From assembly GCF_903469665.1 (NCBI RefSeq), contig NZ_CAGKLC010000001.1, forward strand, positions 75,852 through 139,851: DNA of 64,000 nucleotides, written 5' to 3'. The notes below the pieces were generated by a model, which did not search any database, was not told the DNA's origin, and was given only the letters and a program-made list of their open reading frames with translations. Numbering within the stretch: the first letter of the stretch is position 1; the number at the start of each line of letters is the position of its first letter. The stretch comes from Flavobacterium sp. UGB4466. Its GTDB lineage: Bacteria; Bacteroidota; Bacteroidia; Flavobacteriales; Flavobacteriaceae. Positions 26,158 through 35,298 of the stretch are shown here, in pieces. The translations under genes were made by a program, and so were the position numbers.

Positions 26158-27162
26158 TTAAGGTACCTCAATCTCGTTTACGATTTTGTTGATAATGTCT
26201 ACAGAAGTAATGTTTTCGGCTTCAGCCTCATAAGTGATACCCACTCTGTGACGCAGAACATCATGTACTACTGCACGAACATCTTCAGGAATTACATAAC
26301 CACGACGTTTGATGAAAGCGTAACATTTTGCTGCGTTAGCTAAATTGATACTTCCACGTGGTGATGCTCCAAAGCTGATAAGAGGTTTTAAGTCGGCAAG
26401 CTTGTATTTTTCCGGATAACGGGTAGCAAAGATGATATCTAAGATGTATTTTTCGATTTTTTCGTCCATGTAAACTTCACGAACAGCTTCTTGCGCACGC
26501 AAAATTTGCTCTACAGAAACGACAGGATTTACTTTTTCGTAACTTCCTTTTAAGTTTTGACGAATTACGAAGCGCTCTTCGTCAATTTTTGGATAATCAA
26601 TTACAGTTTTAAGCATAAAACGATCGACCTGTGCTTCAGGAAGCTGATAAGTTCCTTCCTGCTCCACCGGGTTTTGGGTAGCAAGAACTAAAAACGGACG
26701 ATCTAATTTGAAAGTGGTATCGCCAATGGTAACCTGCTTTTCCTGCATCGCCTCTAAAAGTGCCGATTGTACTTTTGCCGGAGCACGGTTAATCTCATCT
26801 GCAAGAACAAAATTAGCGAAGATTGGTCCTTTTTTAATGGAGAATTCGTTGGCTTTGATGTTGTAAATCATTGTTCCAATAACATCGGCAGGTAATAAGT
26901 CAGGAGTAAACTGGATACGGCTGAACGATCCCTGAACGGCTTGCGACAAAGTATTAATCGCTAAAGTTTTGGCTAATCCCGGAACACCTTCAAGCAAAAT
27001 GTGCCCTTGTCCTAAAAGTCCGATTAGTAAACGCTCGACCATATGTTTCTGGCCCACAATAACTTTGTTCATTTCCATTGTAAGAAGGTCTATAAAAGCA
27101 CTTTCTCTTTCAATTTTCTCATTTATCGCTCTAATGTCTAAAGTCGTTGTATTTTCTTCCAT
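26158..27162 (-). CDS. moxR: MoxR-family AAA+ ATPase
   Basis: A 334-aa ATPase heading the operon. Walker A GVPGLAKT near residue 49, Walker B/sensor region VLADEINRAPAKVQSALLEAMQEKQ near 110, sensor-1 LATQNPVEQEGTYQLPEAQVDRF near 155 and sensor-2 near SFGASPRGSI. MoxR proteins are chaperone-like ATPases acting with VWA proteins, here DUF58, BatA and BatB. It is the first gene of an eight-gene minus-strand block (27162 to 17807). Confidence 0.96.
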   Translation of the reverse strand: MEENTTTLDIRAINEKIERESAFIDLLTMEMNKVIVGQKHMVERLLIGLLGQGHILLEGVPGLAKTLAINTLSQAVQGSFSRIQFTPDLLPADVIGTMIYNIKANEFSIKKGPIFANFVLADEINRAPAKVQSALLEAMQEKQVTIGDTTFKLDRPFLVLATQNPVEQEGTYQLPEAQVDRFMLKTVIDYPKIDEERFVIRQNLKGSYEKVNPVVSVEQILRAQEAVREVYMDEKIEKYILDIIFATRYPEKYKLADLKPLISFGASPRGSINLANAAKCYAFIKRRGYVIPEDVRAVVHDVLRHRVGITYEAEAENITSVDIINKIVNEIEVP

Positions 27163-27374
27163 ATAAATATTTTTAAAACCTTGATTTTTATGCCTAACTT
27201 TTGAGAGTGCAAATTGAATATTTTTTGAGAAGTAAGATGTTAAAAAATGGTTAAAACTTCGACCAAAGACCTAATTTTAAGGACGAATTGGGAATCTATT
27301 TTTATATTTTTAAGAACTTTGGTGATTATGCTTCAGAAAAGCATATTTATTACCAAAAATAACGCAATAAAACC

Positions 27375-28247
27375 ATGAGTAAAACAGCATTATCGCCTAT
27401 TATTTCGGGCACTATGAATTGGGGTGTATGGGATAAAAACCTAACGCTTAAAGAAATGGAAAACATGATACAGATTTGTATCGAAAACAAAATTACTACT
27501 TTTGATCACGCTGATATTTACGGAGCTTATACTACTGAAGCGGATTTTGGAAAAGCATTTCAGGCCAGTAAAATTTCGCGTGAAAAATTACAACTAATCA
27601 CCAAATGCGGTATTCAGATGATTGCCGAAAGCCGTAAAAATACAATCAAACATTACGACTACTCGAAAGAATATATTATATGGTCTGTTGAAGAATCGCT
27701 AAAGAAATTAAAGACAGATTATGTGGACGTTTTTTTACTGCACAGACCTAGTCCGTTGATGCAGGCCGATGAAATTGCGGAAGCCGTTGAAAAGTTAAAA
27801 TCAGAAGGGAAAATTATTGATTTCGGACTTTCGAATTTTACAAGTTCTCAAACCGAATTGATTCGTCAGAAAACAGAAGTAAGCTATAATCAGGTGCAAT
27901 TTTCAGCAACGAATTTCGAGCCGATGGTTGACGGAAGTTTCGATTATATGCAGACTCACGGGATTCGTCCGTTGTCATGGAATCCGCTTGGAACGGTTTT
28001 TAGAGAAGACACTAAAAAAACACGTCGTTTGAAAAAGCTGTTTTCGGATTTAGTGAAGAAATACGGATTTGGTTCGGATACTCTTTTATTAGCCTGGATT
28101 TTAAAACATCCTGCTCAGGTAATTCCAATTGCGGGAACGGTTAATATTGCCAGAATTCAGTCGTTGATGAAAGCAGTAGAATTGGAAATGGATAAGGAAG
28201 ACTGGTTTGCGATCTGGACAGAAAGTATGGGCGATGATGTTGCTTAA
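27375..28247 (+). CDS. Aldo/keto reductase
   Basis: NADPH-dependent oxidoreductase, 290 aa, with a TIM-barrel fold of the YdhF-like branch. Catalytic residues visible: Asp and Tyr in FDHADIYGAY near 45-50, Lys in LITKCGI near 77, His in VFLLHRP near 120. Cofactor region near PIAGTVNIARIQSL, about residue 255. Substrate unknown. A repeat-bearing gap of 137 bases separates it from the next gene, so an operon is only possible. Confidence 0.9.
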   Translation: MSKTALSPIISGTMNWGVWDKNLTLKEMENMIQICIENKITTFDHADIYGAYTTEADFGKAFQASKISREKLQLITKCGIQMIAESRKNTIKHYDYSKEYIIWSVEESLKKLKTDYVDVFLLHRPSPLMQADEIAEAVEKLKSEGKIIDFGLSNFTSSQTELIRQKTEVSYNQVQFSATNFEPMVDGSFDYMQTHGIRPLSWNPLGTVFREDTKKTRRLKKLFSDLVKKYGFGSDTLLLAWILKHPAQVIPIAGTVNIARIQSLMKAVELEMDKEDWFAIWTESMGDDVA

Positions 28248-28306
28248 TTTTTTTAAGTTTTCAGTCGCAGTTTTGAGTATTCAGGGAAAATGCTAAAAAT
28301 ATTTTG

Positions 28307-28364
28307 CCACAGATTAACGGATTATAGATGATTGATTAATCTGTGAAAATCTTTTAATCTGTGG
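28307..28364. repeat. Inverted repeat CCACAGATTAA between the AKR and SDR genes
   Basis: Eleven-base perfect arms CCACAGATTAA and TTAATCTGTGG around a 36-base interior that contains a further ATTAATCTGTG copy. The sequence type is common to intergenic DNA of Flavobacteria. No T run follows, so it is not a convincing terminator. Confidence 0.6.
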
Positions 28365-28384
28365 TAAAAAAATAAAAATATACA

Positions 28385-29140
28385 ATGAAAAAAACAGTTT
28401 TAATTACTGGGGCCACAAGCGGAATTGGAAAAGCAACTGCGCAAATACTGGCCAAAAACAATTTTAAAGTGATCCTTTGCGGAAGACGTACGGATCGCTT
28501 AAACGAACTTGAAAAAGAACTTTCGGAGTTTACGGAAGTACATTCTTTAGCATTTGATGTTCGGGATAAAAAGGATGTTCTTGAAAAAATTGCTTCTCTT
28601 CCTGCATCCTTTTCAGATATTGATATTTTGATCAATAATGCCGGAAATGCTCATGGTTTAGACCCGATTCAAACCGGTGATTTAGACGATTGGGATGCTA
28701 TGATTGATATCAATGTCAAAGGACTTTTGTACGTTTCAAAAGCGGTGATTCCGAAAATGACAGCCAAAAAATCAGGTCATATTATAAACATTGGTTCAAC
28801 AGCCGCAAAGGAAGTGTATCCGAACGGAAATGTGTATTGCGGAAGTAAACATGCCGTTGATGCGATTACGGCCGGAATGCGAATCGACTTAAATCCTTTC
28901 GGAATTAGAGTTGGAGGAATTCATCCCGGGATGGTCGCAACCGAATTTAGTGAAGTGCGTTTTAAGGGAGATACTGAGAGAGCTTCAAATGTATACAAAG
29001 GTTTCGATCCGCTACAAGCAGAAGATATCGCCGATATTATTCATTTTGTAGTTTCAAGACCGTACCACGTTAATATTGCCGATTTAGTGGTCATGAGTAC
29101 GGCACAAGCCTCGTCGACAATTGTTAAGAAAGATTCTTAG
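28385..29140 (+). CDS. Short-chain dehydrogenase/reductase (YdfG-like)
   Basis: NAD(P)-dependent oxidoreductase, 251 aa, classical SDR length. Cofactor motif [11 protein letters not shown] at residues 7-17, NNAG near 84, catalytic Ser in NIGSTAAK near 137 and YCGSK near 151 (YxxxK). The Arg-rich CGRRTDRL after strand 2 suggests NADP preference. It resembles YdfG-type enzymes that oxidise serine or 3-hydroxy acids; the true substrate is not known. Confidence 0.92.
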   Translation: MKKTVLITGATSGIGKATAQILAKNNFKVILCGRRTDRLNELEKELSEFTEVHSLAFDVRDKKDVLEKIASLPASFSDIDILINNAGNAHGLDPIQTGDLDDWDAMIDINVKGLLYVSKAVIPKMTAKKSGHIINIGSTAAKEVYPNGNVYCGSKHAVDAITAGMRIDLNPFGIRVGGIHPGMVATEFSEVRFKGDTERASNVYKGFDPLQAEDIADIIHFVVSRPYHVNIADLVVMSTAQASSTIVKKDS

Positions 29141-29474
29141 ACGTCTTAGACTGGCTTAGATTTTTAGACTAGCTTAGACTTCTTAGAATGTTAGATTATT
29201 GGATTCTTAGATTTTTAGACTGGCTTAGACTTCTTAGAATGTTAGATTATTGGATTCTTAGATTTTTAGACTGGCTTAGACTTCTTAGATTTTTTTAGAT
29301 ACTAAATCAGTAATCTTAAAATAGAGTTTACGGACTTCTTAAAATTTTAGATTAATTTAGAGGTCTCAGAAGTCTAGCAATTTCGGCTTCTTAGATTGTT
29401 GGATTATTAGATCTTTAGACTAAGCAATAATCCAACAATCTAAAACTCAAATAATCCAAGCAATCTAAAAAAAA
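29141..29474. repeat. TTAGATT-family repeat array, partly 51-bp tandem
   Basis: No gene. The block GCTTAGACTTCTTAGA recurs at 29172, 29223 and 29274, giving a 51-base period with two nearly perfect units. The right part holds an 18-base perfect inverted repeat, TTAGATTGTTGGATTATT at 29391-29408 against its complement at 29426-29443, ending just before the start of the next gene. Confidence 0.85.
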
Positions 29475-30626
29475 ATGATCAACAAGCGCCTTTTAATAAA
29501 AAACCTGCTCGCTCATAATGACGAGAGCAGTTTTTATGATAAGAAAAGGCAATTGAATCTGCATTCGCGGGAAGGAAAGGGGAAATTCCTGAAACATATC
29601 TGTGCCTTATCCAATTCCAACCCGACCAATAATTCTTATATCGTGGTGGGGGTGGAAGATCATGACAACGAAATCGTTGGGGATGATTTCTTTGATGACA
29701 GCCGAATCCAGAATCTCGTGAACGCCTTTTTAGAAAATCCGCCTAAAATTCAATACGAGAATGTACCGTTCCCAAATCTTCCAAAAGATAAAGTAATCGG
29801 ATTGGTAACGATTAAGCCCAAAAGTAAAATCTCTTATTTTAAAAAAGGAATTCATACCATTCTTGCTAATAGTGTTTTTATTCGACGGGGAAGCAATTCT
29901 GTTCCTGTTGAAGGCGAGGTCGAAAAGAACTATCAAAATACAGAAACGGTCATCGGGATCGAAAACAGCTCAAGAAACAGCATTCAGTACACACTTGACG
30001 GGGTAATTGATTTTATGAATTTCAGACACAAAGACATGTCGCCTAAGTACCATGTTTTTAAAGAATTATTTGTGATCTGCTGGGCAGGAGTTCCTAAAAA
30101 ATCCAGAGATAAAACATTCTTGTCCCGCGTTGATATTGAGCTGATCAATGAACAGATTAAGCTTTTTTATTCTGCTCAGGATGTGGTTACGATTGTGTAT
30201 GATGAAGATAGTTTTACCATAACAGAATATGTTCCGCTGGGTTTAAATGACAAGACCAGTTATTATCCGTTGGAGAAGCAAACCATTCATTTTTTTGACA
30301 ACGGCTATTATAAAATTGAAAGTGAAATGCTTTTTCAGCCCCCGGAATTCAATAGGAAAATGTTGTATCATATTTACAATTCAAATATCTCGCTACTCCA
30401 AAAACTTCAGAAAGGGATCGCTTTGTCAGCGCGTGAATTAAAAGATCTGGAAAATCTGCCCTCTACTTTTATGATTTGTCATCTGAATGGTTTTGAGGAT
30501 GCCAAACAAAAATTGATTGATGCCAAACTGCTTTTAAAACCTTTTGGGAATATTTACTTATCATTTAAAGAGGCGCTTCGAGTTTTGCGTAAGATGAAAT
30601 ACGATGTTCAGGAAGGGGCTAAATAG
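29475..30626 (+). CDS. AlbA_2 (Schlafen-type) domain protein
   Basis: A 383-aa protein whose first 150 residues match the AlbA_2/Schlafen-type putative nucleic-acid-binding domain: SSFYDKKRQLNLHSREGKGKFLKHICALSN, then NNSYIVVGVEDHDNEIVG and FIRRGSNSVPVEGE. In databases this family is often called ATP-binding protein, but no Walker motif is seen here. The C-terminal part is unrecognised. Its role is unknown; such domains occur in regulators and in some defence genes, but nothing nearby suggests defence. A repeat array fills the whole region upstream of its start. Confidence 0.78.
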   Translation: MINKRLLIKNLLAHNDESSFYDKKRQLNLHSREGKGKFLKHICALSNSNPTNNSYIVVGVEDHDNEIVGDDFFDDSRIQNLVNAFLENPPKIQYENVPFPNLPKDKVIGLVTIKPKSKISYFKKGIHTILANSVFIRRGSNSVPVEGEVEKNYQNTETVIGIENSSRNSIQYTLDGVIDFMNFRHKDMSPKYHVFKELFVICWAGVPKKSRDKTFLSRVDIELINEQIKLFYSAQDVVTIVYDEDSFTITEYVPLGLNDKTSYYPLEKQTIHFFDNGYYKIESEMLFQPPEFNRKMLYHIYNSNISLLQKLQKGIALSARELKDLENLPSTFMICHLNGFEDAKQKLIDAKLLLKPFGNIYLSFKEALRVLRKMKYDVQEGAK

Positions 30627-30680
30627 AGGTTCTAAGTTGCTAAGGTTCTGAGATTCTAAGGTTATTTTTGAAACGTGTAA

Positions 30681-31424
30681 CTATTGGTACTTTAAATACT
30701 TGTGGACTTCATCGTACGGAAATAATAGCTCTTTAGACCCGTCGGCATAAGAAGCGGCTTCATAGGAGTTGTAATATAAGAGCAATCCTTCTTTTGTATA
30801 AAAAATGTTCTGTGGCAGGTGAAATTTGTCATTTTCAAACATTAGACCAGTTGCATTGATGTTTGATTTTTCAGGGATTTTATATTTTTTGCGGAATTCC
30901 TTTTCGGCATAAGCCATAAATTCTTTTTCGTTTTTAAAGATCTGATCGGTAAAAATTGTTTTTCCCGTTTGGGAATGAAACAATAAGGAGCGATATCCCT
31001 GATAGCCATGTGCTCCTCCGGTAAACGTATAGTGATCAATTTTGATATTGATAATCTCATCAGATTCAAATTCGACATTCCCTTTTACGGTCGCTTCCCA
31101 TCCGAAAGTTTCTGTTGGGAATTTTTTGTGCATTTCTTCATAAGAAGCTATAAAAGAGGTTGCCAAAGATTTGTAGTCGTTAGCTTTTTTGGGATCTTCT
31201 TCAAAATAGACGATCTCTTTTATCACAGAGAAAACTTTTTTATTAATACTGTCGGCAACAACAGGAATATTTTTTGCAATAGGAACGTCGATCGTTATTT
31301 TCGGACAGTCCTTTTCGCAAGGGATTGTCGATTCTTTTTCAAATGACTCATTTTCAAATGAAAGTTCTTTGCTGCAGCTTACAAACGTTAATAGCAAAAA
31401 GAGTATAAAAGGATAATGTTTCAT
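30681..31424 (-). CDS. DUF4163/DUF3298 (RsiV-like) lipoprotein
   Basis: A 247-aa lipoprotein: lipobox TFVSC, acylated Cys at 18. An N-terminal DUF4163-like part (ITIDVPIAKNIPVVADSINKKVF) is followed by a DUF3298 part with the typical IKIDHYTFTGGAHGYQGYRSL near 140 and LPQNIFYTKEGLLLYYNSYEAASYADG near 215. The fold is shared with the extracellular domain of the anti-sigma factor RsiV, which binds lysozyme. This protein has no cytoplasmic anti-sigma part, so sigma control is not implied. It is divergent from metB. Confidence 0.87.
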   Translation of the reverse strand: MKHYPFILFLLLTFVSCSKELSFENESFEKESTIPCEKDCPKITIDVPIAKNIPVVADSINKKVFSVIKEIVYFEEDPKKANDYKSLATSFIASYEEMHKKFPTETFGWEATVKGNVEFESDEIINIKIDHYTFTGGAHGYQGYRSLLFHSQTGKTIFTDQIFKNEKEFMAYAEKEFRKKYKIPEKSNINATGLMFENDKFHLPQNIFYTKEGLLLYYNSYEAASYADGSKELLFPYDEVHKYLKYQ

Positions 31425-31446
31425 GTCAAAAAGTGTTAATTATATA

Positions 31447-31454
31447 CAAAGGTA
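31447..31454 (-). promoter_or_regulatory. -7 element of the DUF4163/DUF3298 gene
   Basis: Exact TACCTTTG on the minus strand, 23-30 bases before the ATG. Its position close to the start favours a real promoter; the -33 box is weak. Confidence 0.45.
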
Positions 31455-31488
31455 AGAAGTTGTATCAGGATTAAAATAAATTAAACGG

Positions 31489-31496
31489 TAAATTTG
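31489..31496 (+). promoter_or_regulatory. -7 element of metB
   Basis: Exact TAAATTTG, 34-41 bases before the metB ATG, in the divergent intergenic region. No -33 TTG at normal spacing. No S-adenosylmethionine riboswitch is visible in the short leader. Confidence 0.45.
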
Positions 31497-31529
31497 TACC
31501 AGAATTAAGGATTTAAAATTTATAACCAT

Positions 31530-32672
31530 ATGAAATTCAATACTAAAGTAATACATGGGGGTCAGCATCATGATCCGGCTACAGGAGCAGTTATGCCTCC
31601 GGTGTATCAAACTTCAACTTTTATACAAACCAGTCCGGGTAAACCTTTGGCAGATTATGAGTATAGTCGTGCTTCAAATCCAACGCGTACAGCTTTAGAA
31701 AATGCTTTGGCCAGTATTGAAAATGGTACTCGTGGATTGGCTTTTTCATCAGGTTTGGCTGCTACCGATTGTATTCTGAGATCGTTTAAGGCCGGTGATG
31801 AGATTATCGCAATGGATGACTTGTATGGAGGAACCTACAGAATGTTCTCCAGAATATATAAAGATTCAGGAATTAAGTTTCATTTTGTTGATATGACAGA
31901 TATCGAAAAACTGAAATCATTAATCAATGAAAATACGAAATTGATCTGGGTGGAGACGCCAACCAATCCGTTGATGAAATTAGCAGATATTCAGGAAGTA
32001 GCCAAAATTACTAAAGCCAATAATATTTTATTTGCTGTTGATAATACATTCGCAACTCCTTATTTGCAAAAGCCTCTTGATTTGGGTGCTGATATCGTAA
32101 TGCACTCTGCAACAAAATATTTAGGAGGACACTCAGATGTTATTGCAGGAGCTTTAATTGTGAAAGATGAAGCTTTAGGAGATCAGTTGCATTTTCAGCA
32201 ATTTGCGACCGGAGCAACATTAGGGCCAATGGACAGCTTCTTGGTTTTAAGAGGAATCAAAACACTTTCGTTAAGAGTACAGAGACATTGTGAAAACGGA
32301 GAAAAAGTGGTTGAATATTTAAGCAAACACCCTAAGATCAATACGGTTTATTATCCGGGCTTAGAGAGTCATCCTTTTCATGAAATTGCCAAGAAGCAAA
32401 TGAAAGCTTTTGGAGGAATGGTATCTTTTACTTTTAAATCAGGGAAAAAAGAAGACTCAATTGCCTTTTTAGAGAAGCTGAAAGTTTTTACTTTGGCGGA
32501 GTCTTTAGGTGGAGTAGAATCTTTGGCCAATCATCCGGCTTTGATGACACATGCATCGATCCCGGCAGACAAAAGAGCCGAAGTGGGTATTACCGATGAC
32601 TTAGTTCGATTGAGCGTTGGTATTGAAGATGCCGAAGACTTAATTGCCGACTTAGAGCAGGCTTTAGCATAA
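31530..32672 (+). CDS. metB: Cystathionine gamma-synthase / gamma-lyase-type PLP enzyme
   Basis: PLP enzyme of the trans-sulfuration group, 380 aa. Visible: YEYSRASNPTRTALE near residue 45, GLAFSSGLAAT near 70, VDNTFATPYLQKPLDLGAD near 170, the PLP Lys in MHSATKYLGGHSDV near 195, and the C-terminal AESLGGVESLANHPALMTHAS near 330. It fits cystathionine gamma-synthase, but cystathionine gamma-lyase has the same motifs, so the reaction direction is not settled by sequence. Monocistronic, with its own promoter element and terminator. Confidence 0.85.
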   Translation: MKFNTKVIHGGQHHDPATGAVMPPVYQTSTFIQTSPGKPLADYEYSRASNPTRTALENALASIENGTRGLAFSSGLAATDCILRSFKAGDEIIAMDDLYGGTYRMFSRIYKDSGIKFHFVDMTDIEKLKSLINENTKLIWVETPTNPLMKLADIQEVAKITKANNILFAVDNTFATPYLQKPLDLGADIVMHSATKYLGGHSDVIAGALIVKDEALGDQLHFQQFATGATLGPMDSFLVLRGIKTLSLRVQRHCENGEKVVEYLSKHPKINTVYYPGLESHPFHEIAKKQMKAFGGMVSFTFKSGKKEDSIAFLEKLKVFTLAESLGGVESLANHPALMTHASIPADKRAEVGITDDLVRLSVGIEDAEDLIADLEQALA

Positions 32673-32686
32673 AAAAATCAATAAAA

Positions 32687-32733
32687 AAATTCCAAATTCC
32701 AATTTGAATTATTTTGGAATTTGGGATTTTTTA
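32687..32733. terminator. Terminator between metB and the outer-membrane barrel gene
   Basis: Arms AAATTCCAAATTCCAA (32687-32702) and TTGGAATTTGGGATTT (32714-32729), flanked by A and T runs. One T-G wobble exists in the plus sense. It serves the convergent genes on both sides. The same 16-base stem recurs at 44705-44751. Confidence 0.8.
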
Positions 32734-32749
32734 TTTGGGATTTTTAAAA

Positions 32750-33532
32750 TTATAAGTATTGAATATATCCTATATTAAACCAAATCTGAGCATCGTTTGA
32801 TTTGTTTTCTTTGTGAATTTTCTTATTCGGATTTAGACCGTCTACCCAGTCGGAATTAAAAGCCTGAAAACGGGTTTCAAACATCAAATCGCTCATTTCA
32901 TTTAATTTATAATGAACACCTATTCCGGCAGTACCAGATAAAACGATACCGTTTTCACTTGAAAAGCCAAATTGACGGCCATCTGAAGGAGTCAGATATT
33001 TAGGAAATGTAGCTGCAGGAGTTCCCAACTGACCAAGGCTGGAACTTACTTCTGTTGTATAGTAACTTACCAAAAAACCTAAACTTACATAAGGGCTGAA
33101 AGCCCCTATAGAATTTTCATAATAATGTATTTTCATTGGAGAAAATTCCAGTTGGGATCCGAGACTTATTACAGTCGATTTTCCTTGCATGGCTTTGAGT
33201 TGTCTAACCCCCAGTGTTTCGGGTTTTTTCTCTGTCCACTCTCCAAAATTATTCAGTTTTGTTCTGTTGAATGAAAGTTCTGATCTGACTTTAAAGTGTT
33301 CAGAAAAGAATCGTTCTCTGTTGCTGTTAGTGGAAAAGTTGACAAAATGAACAAGTCCAACTCCAACCCCTGTATTTCCAAGAGTCGTATCCAGATTGTT
33401 TCTTTCGCCAAAATCAGATTGGAAAAGAACAGGGCCGAATATTATTCCAACCTCGTGTGCTAGTGATTGTGCAGTCGATATTGTTGAGATGCCTAGAAAG
33501 GCAAAAAACGTGAGTATTATAGGTTTAAGCAT
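32750..33532 (-). CDS. Outer-membrane beta-barrel protein (THC0290_0291-like)
   Basis: A 260-aa secreted protein. The start at 33532 (MLKPIILTFFAFLGISTIS) gives a signal peptide ending near STAQS; an upstream in-frame ATG would add a non-signal leader. The mature part reads as an eight-strand type barrel (EVGIIFGPVLFQSDFGERNN, GVGVGLVHFVNFS, FSPYVSLGFLVSYY, GTAGIGVHYKLN, WFNIGYIQYL). The N-terminus resembles the Flavobacteriia family labelled THC0290_0291; that name rests on memory and is tentative. Function unknown. Confidence 0.75.
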   Translation of the reverse strand: MLKPIILTFFAFLGISTISTAQSLAHEVGIIFGPVLFQSDFGERNNLDTTLGNTGVGVGLVHFVNFSTNSNRERFFSEHFKVRSELSFNRTKLNNFGEWTEKKPETLGVRQLKAMQGKSTVISLGSQLEFSPMKIHYYENSIGAFSPYVSLGFLVSYYTTEVSSSLGQLGTPAATFPKYLTPSDGRQFGFSSENGIVLSGTAGIGVHYKLNEMSDLMFETRFQAFNSDWVDGLNPNKKIHKENKSNDAQIWFNIGYIQYL

Positions 33533-33766
33533 GTGGTATTTGGTATGGGGTTTCAGATCCCGGCAAATATATAAAAAGAGGAGCAACTAAGAAGTATAAA
33601 GAGCTGTATTGATGAATATTTATTAAAAATATTAAAATATTAAATATATCGGTAGTAATTTACTGTAAAACGCAAAACCTAAAATATCTTTTTTCTTGAT
33701 TTACTGTATAATGAATAAAAGTTTAAGAGAATCGTAAAAAAATATTCAATAAATGTCATTTTCGAT

Positions 33767-33774
33767 TACCTTTG
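33767..33774 (+). promoter_or_regulatory. -7 element of gdhA
   Basis: Exact TACCTTTG, 48-55 bases before the gdhA ATG at 33822; TTC lies 19 bases upstream in the -33 position. Transcription would start near 33781, downstream of an in-frame ATG at 33753, which excludes that codon as the start. Confidence 0.55.
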
Positions 33775-33821
33775 TCATAAATAACGAAAACGTTTTCTTA
33801 AATGTTAATAATCTAATAATC

Positions 33822-35165
33822 ATGTCACAAAGTATTACCGCTTTTATGGATTCGGTTAGTCAAAAAAACCCGAATGAATCAGAGTTTTTACAAGCAGTTT
33901 TAGAAGTTGCCGAAACGGTAATTCCTTTTATTGAAGAAAATAAAAAATACCAGAACAAAATGCTTTTAGAGCGTATGGTAGAACCTGAACGTGTTATCTT
34001 GTTCAGAGTAAATTGGTTAAACGACAAAGGAGAAATCCAGGTTAATAAAGGATATCGTATCCAGATGAACTCCGCAATCGGACCTTACAAGGGTGGTTTG
34101 CGTTTTCATCCTTCTGTTAACTTAAGTATTTTGAAGTTTTTGGCTTTCGAGCAGACTTTCAAAAACAGCTTAACCACATTGCCAATGGGTGGTGGTAAAG
34201 GAGGATCTGATTTTGATCCAAAAGGAAAATCAGATAATGAAATCATGAAATTCTGTCAAAGTTTTATGACGGAACTTTCAAAACATATCGGAGCTGATAC
34301 TGACGTTCCTGCCGGAGATATCGGAGTAGGTGGTAGAGAAGTAGGATATATGTTTGGTCAATACAAAAGATTAAGAAATGAATTCACCGGAGTTTTAACT
34401 GGGAAAGGAATTTCTTTCGGAGGATCATTAATTCGTCCGGAGGCTACAGGTTACGGAGCAGTTTATTTTGCTCAAAGTATGTTGGCAACTAAAGGAGATG
34501 ACTTTAAAGGAAAAACGGTTGCAGTTTCAGGTTCTGGAAACGTAGCGCAGTACGCAACTGAAAAAGCAACTCAATTAGGAGCAAAAGTAGTTACATTGTC
34601 AGATTCTGCAGGATATATTTATGATGCAGACGGAATCGATGCTGAAAAATTAGCCTTCGTAATGGAGTTGAAAAATGAGCTTAGAGGAAGAATCAGCGAG
34701 TATGTGGCGAAATATCCAAATGCAAAATATGTAGAAGGAAAACGTCCATGGGAAGTTAAATGTGACGTAGCATTACCATGTGCAACTCAAAACGAATTGA
34801 ATGGTGATGAAGCTAAGCTTTTAGTTGCTAACGGTTGTATTGCTGTTGCGGAAGGAGCAAATATGCCATCTACACCAGAGGCAGTTACTGTTTTCCTTGA
34901 GGCTAAAATTTTATTCGCTCCTGGAAAAGCTTCTAATGCCGGTGGTGTTGCAACTTCTGGTCTTGAAATGTCGCAAAACTCATTGCGTTTAAGCTGGTCT
35001 TCTGAAGAAGTTGACGAAAGATTAAAAGGAATCATGTTAGCAATTCATGCTTCATGTGTAAAATACGGTTCGGATAAATCAGGTTATGTTGACTACGTAA
35101 AAGGAGCTAACATTGCAGGATTTGTTAAAGTTGCCGATGCTATGCTTGCTCAGGGTGTAGTATAA
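33822..35165 (+). CDS. gdhA: Glutamate dehydrogenase (NADP-type)
   Basis: Hexameric dehydrogenase interconverting 2-oxoglutarate plus ammonium and glutamate. The length of 447 aa from MSQSITAF equals that of well-known bacterial NADP-GDH. Motifs: KGGLRFHPSVN near 92, the catalytic-Lys loop LPMGGGKGGSDFDPKG near 125, DVPAGDIGVGGREVGYM near 165 and the Rossmann part VAVSGSGNVAQYATEKA near 235. The Ser after GSGNVAQ-strand 1 (TLSDSAG) supports NADP use. Monocistronic: own -7 box and terminator. Confidence 0.97.
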   Translation: MSQSITAFMDSVSQKNPNESEFLQAVLEVAETVIPFIEENKKYQNKMLLERMVEPERVILFRVNWLNDKGEIQVNKGYRIQMNSAIGPYKGGLRFHPSVNLSILKFLAFEQTFKNSLTTLPMGGGKGGSDFDPKGKSDNEIMKFCQSFMTELSKHIGADTDVPAGDIGVGGREVGYMFGQYKRLRNEFTGVLTGKGISFGGSLIRPEATGYGAVYFAQSMLATKGDDFKGKTVAVSGSGNVAQYATEKATQLGAKVVTLSDSAGYIYDADGIDAEKLAFVMELKNELRGRISEYVAKYPNAKYVEGKRPWEVKCDVALPCATQNELNGDEAKLLVANGCIAVAEGANMPSTPEAVTVFLEAKILFAPGKASNAGGVATSGLEMSQNSLRLSWSSEEVDERLKGIMLAIHASCVKYGSDKSGYVDYVKGANIAGFVKVADAMLAQGVV

Positions 35166-35187
35166 TTTTTTAGTTATAGTTTTTTAG

Positions 35188-35230
35188 TGCCTCCATTTGT
35201 CTTTTTTAAGATAAATCGGAGGCATTTTTT
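35188..35230 (+). terminator. Terminator of gdhA
   Basis: Arms TGCCTCC and GGAGGCA around a 23-base loop, followed by a run of T, 22 bases after the gdhA stop. Confidence 0.8.
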
Positions 35231-35269
35231 ATTTGCAGGAGAACAAAAATCAAATACTTTCGTTTGTAG

Positions 35270-35277
35270 TATATTTG
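35270..35277 (+). promoter_or_regulatory. -7 element of porZ
   Basis: Exact TATATTTG, 22-29 bases before the porZ ATG. No TTG at the standard -33 distance. Confidence 0.45.
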
Positions 35278-35298
35278 TCTATCTGAATTTATCAAACA

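Noticed and set aside
29475-30626. Defence island around the AlbA_2 gene
   Set aside because: Neighbours are metabolic genes; no nuclease, methylase or other defence gene is found nearby.
31497-31529. SAM riboswitch in the metB leader
   Set aside because: The leader from the predicted start to the ATG is only about 25 bases, too short for a riboswitch.
33753-33821. Upstream ATG of gdhA
   Set aside because: It lies before the predicted transcription start given by the exact -7 box at 33767; the start at 33822 gives the standard length.
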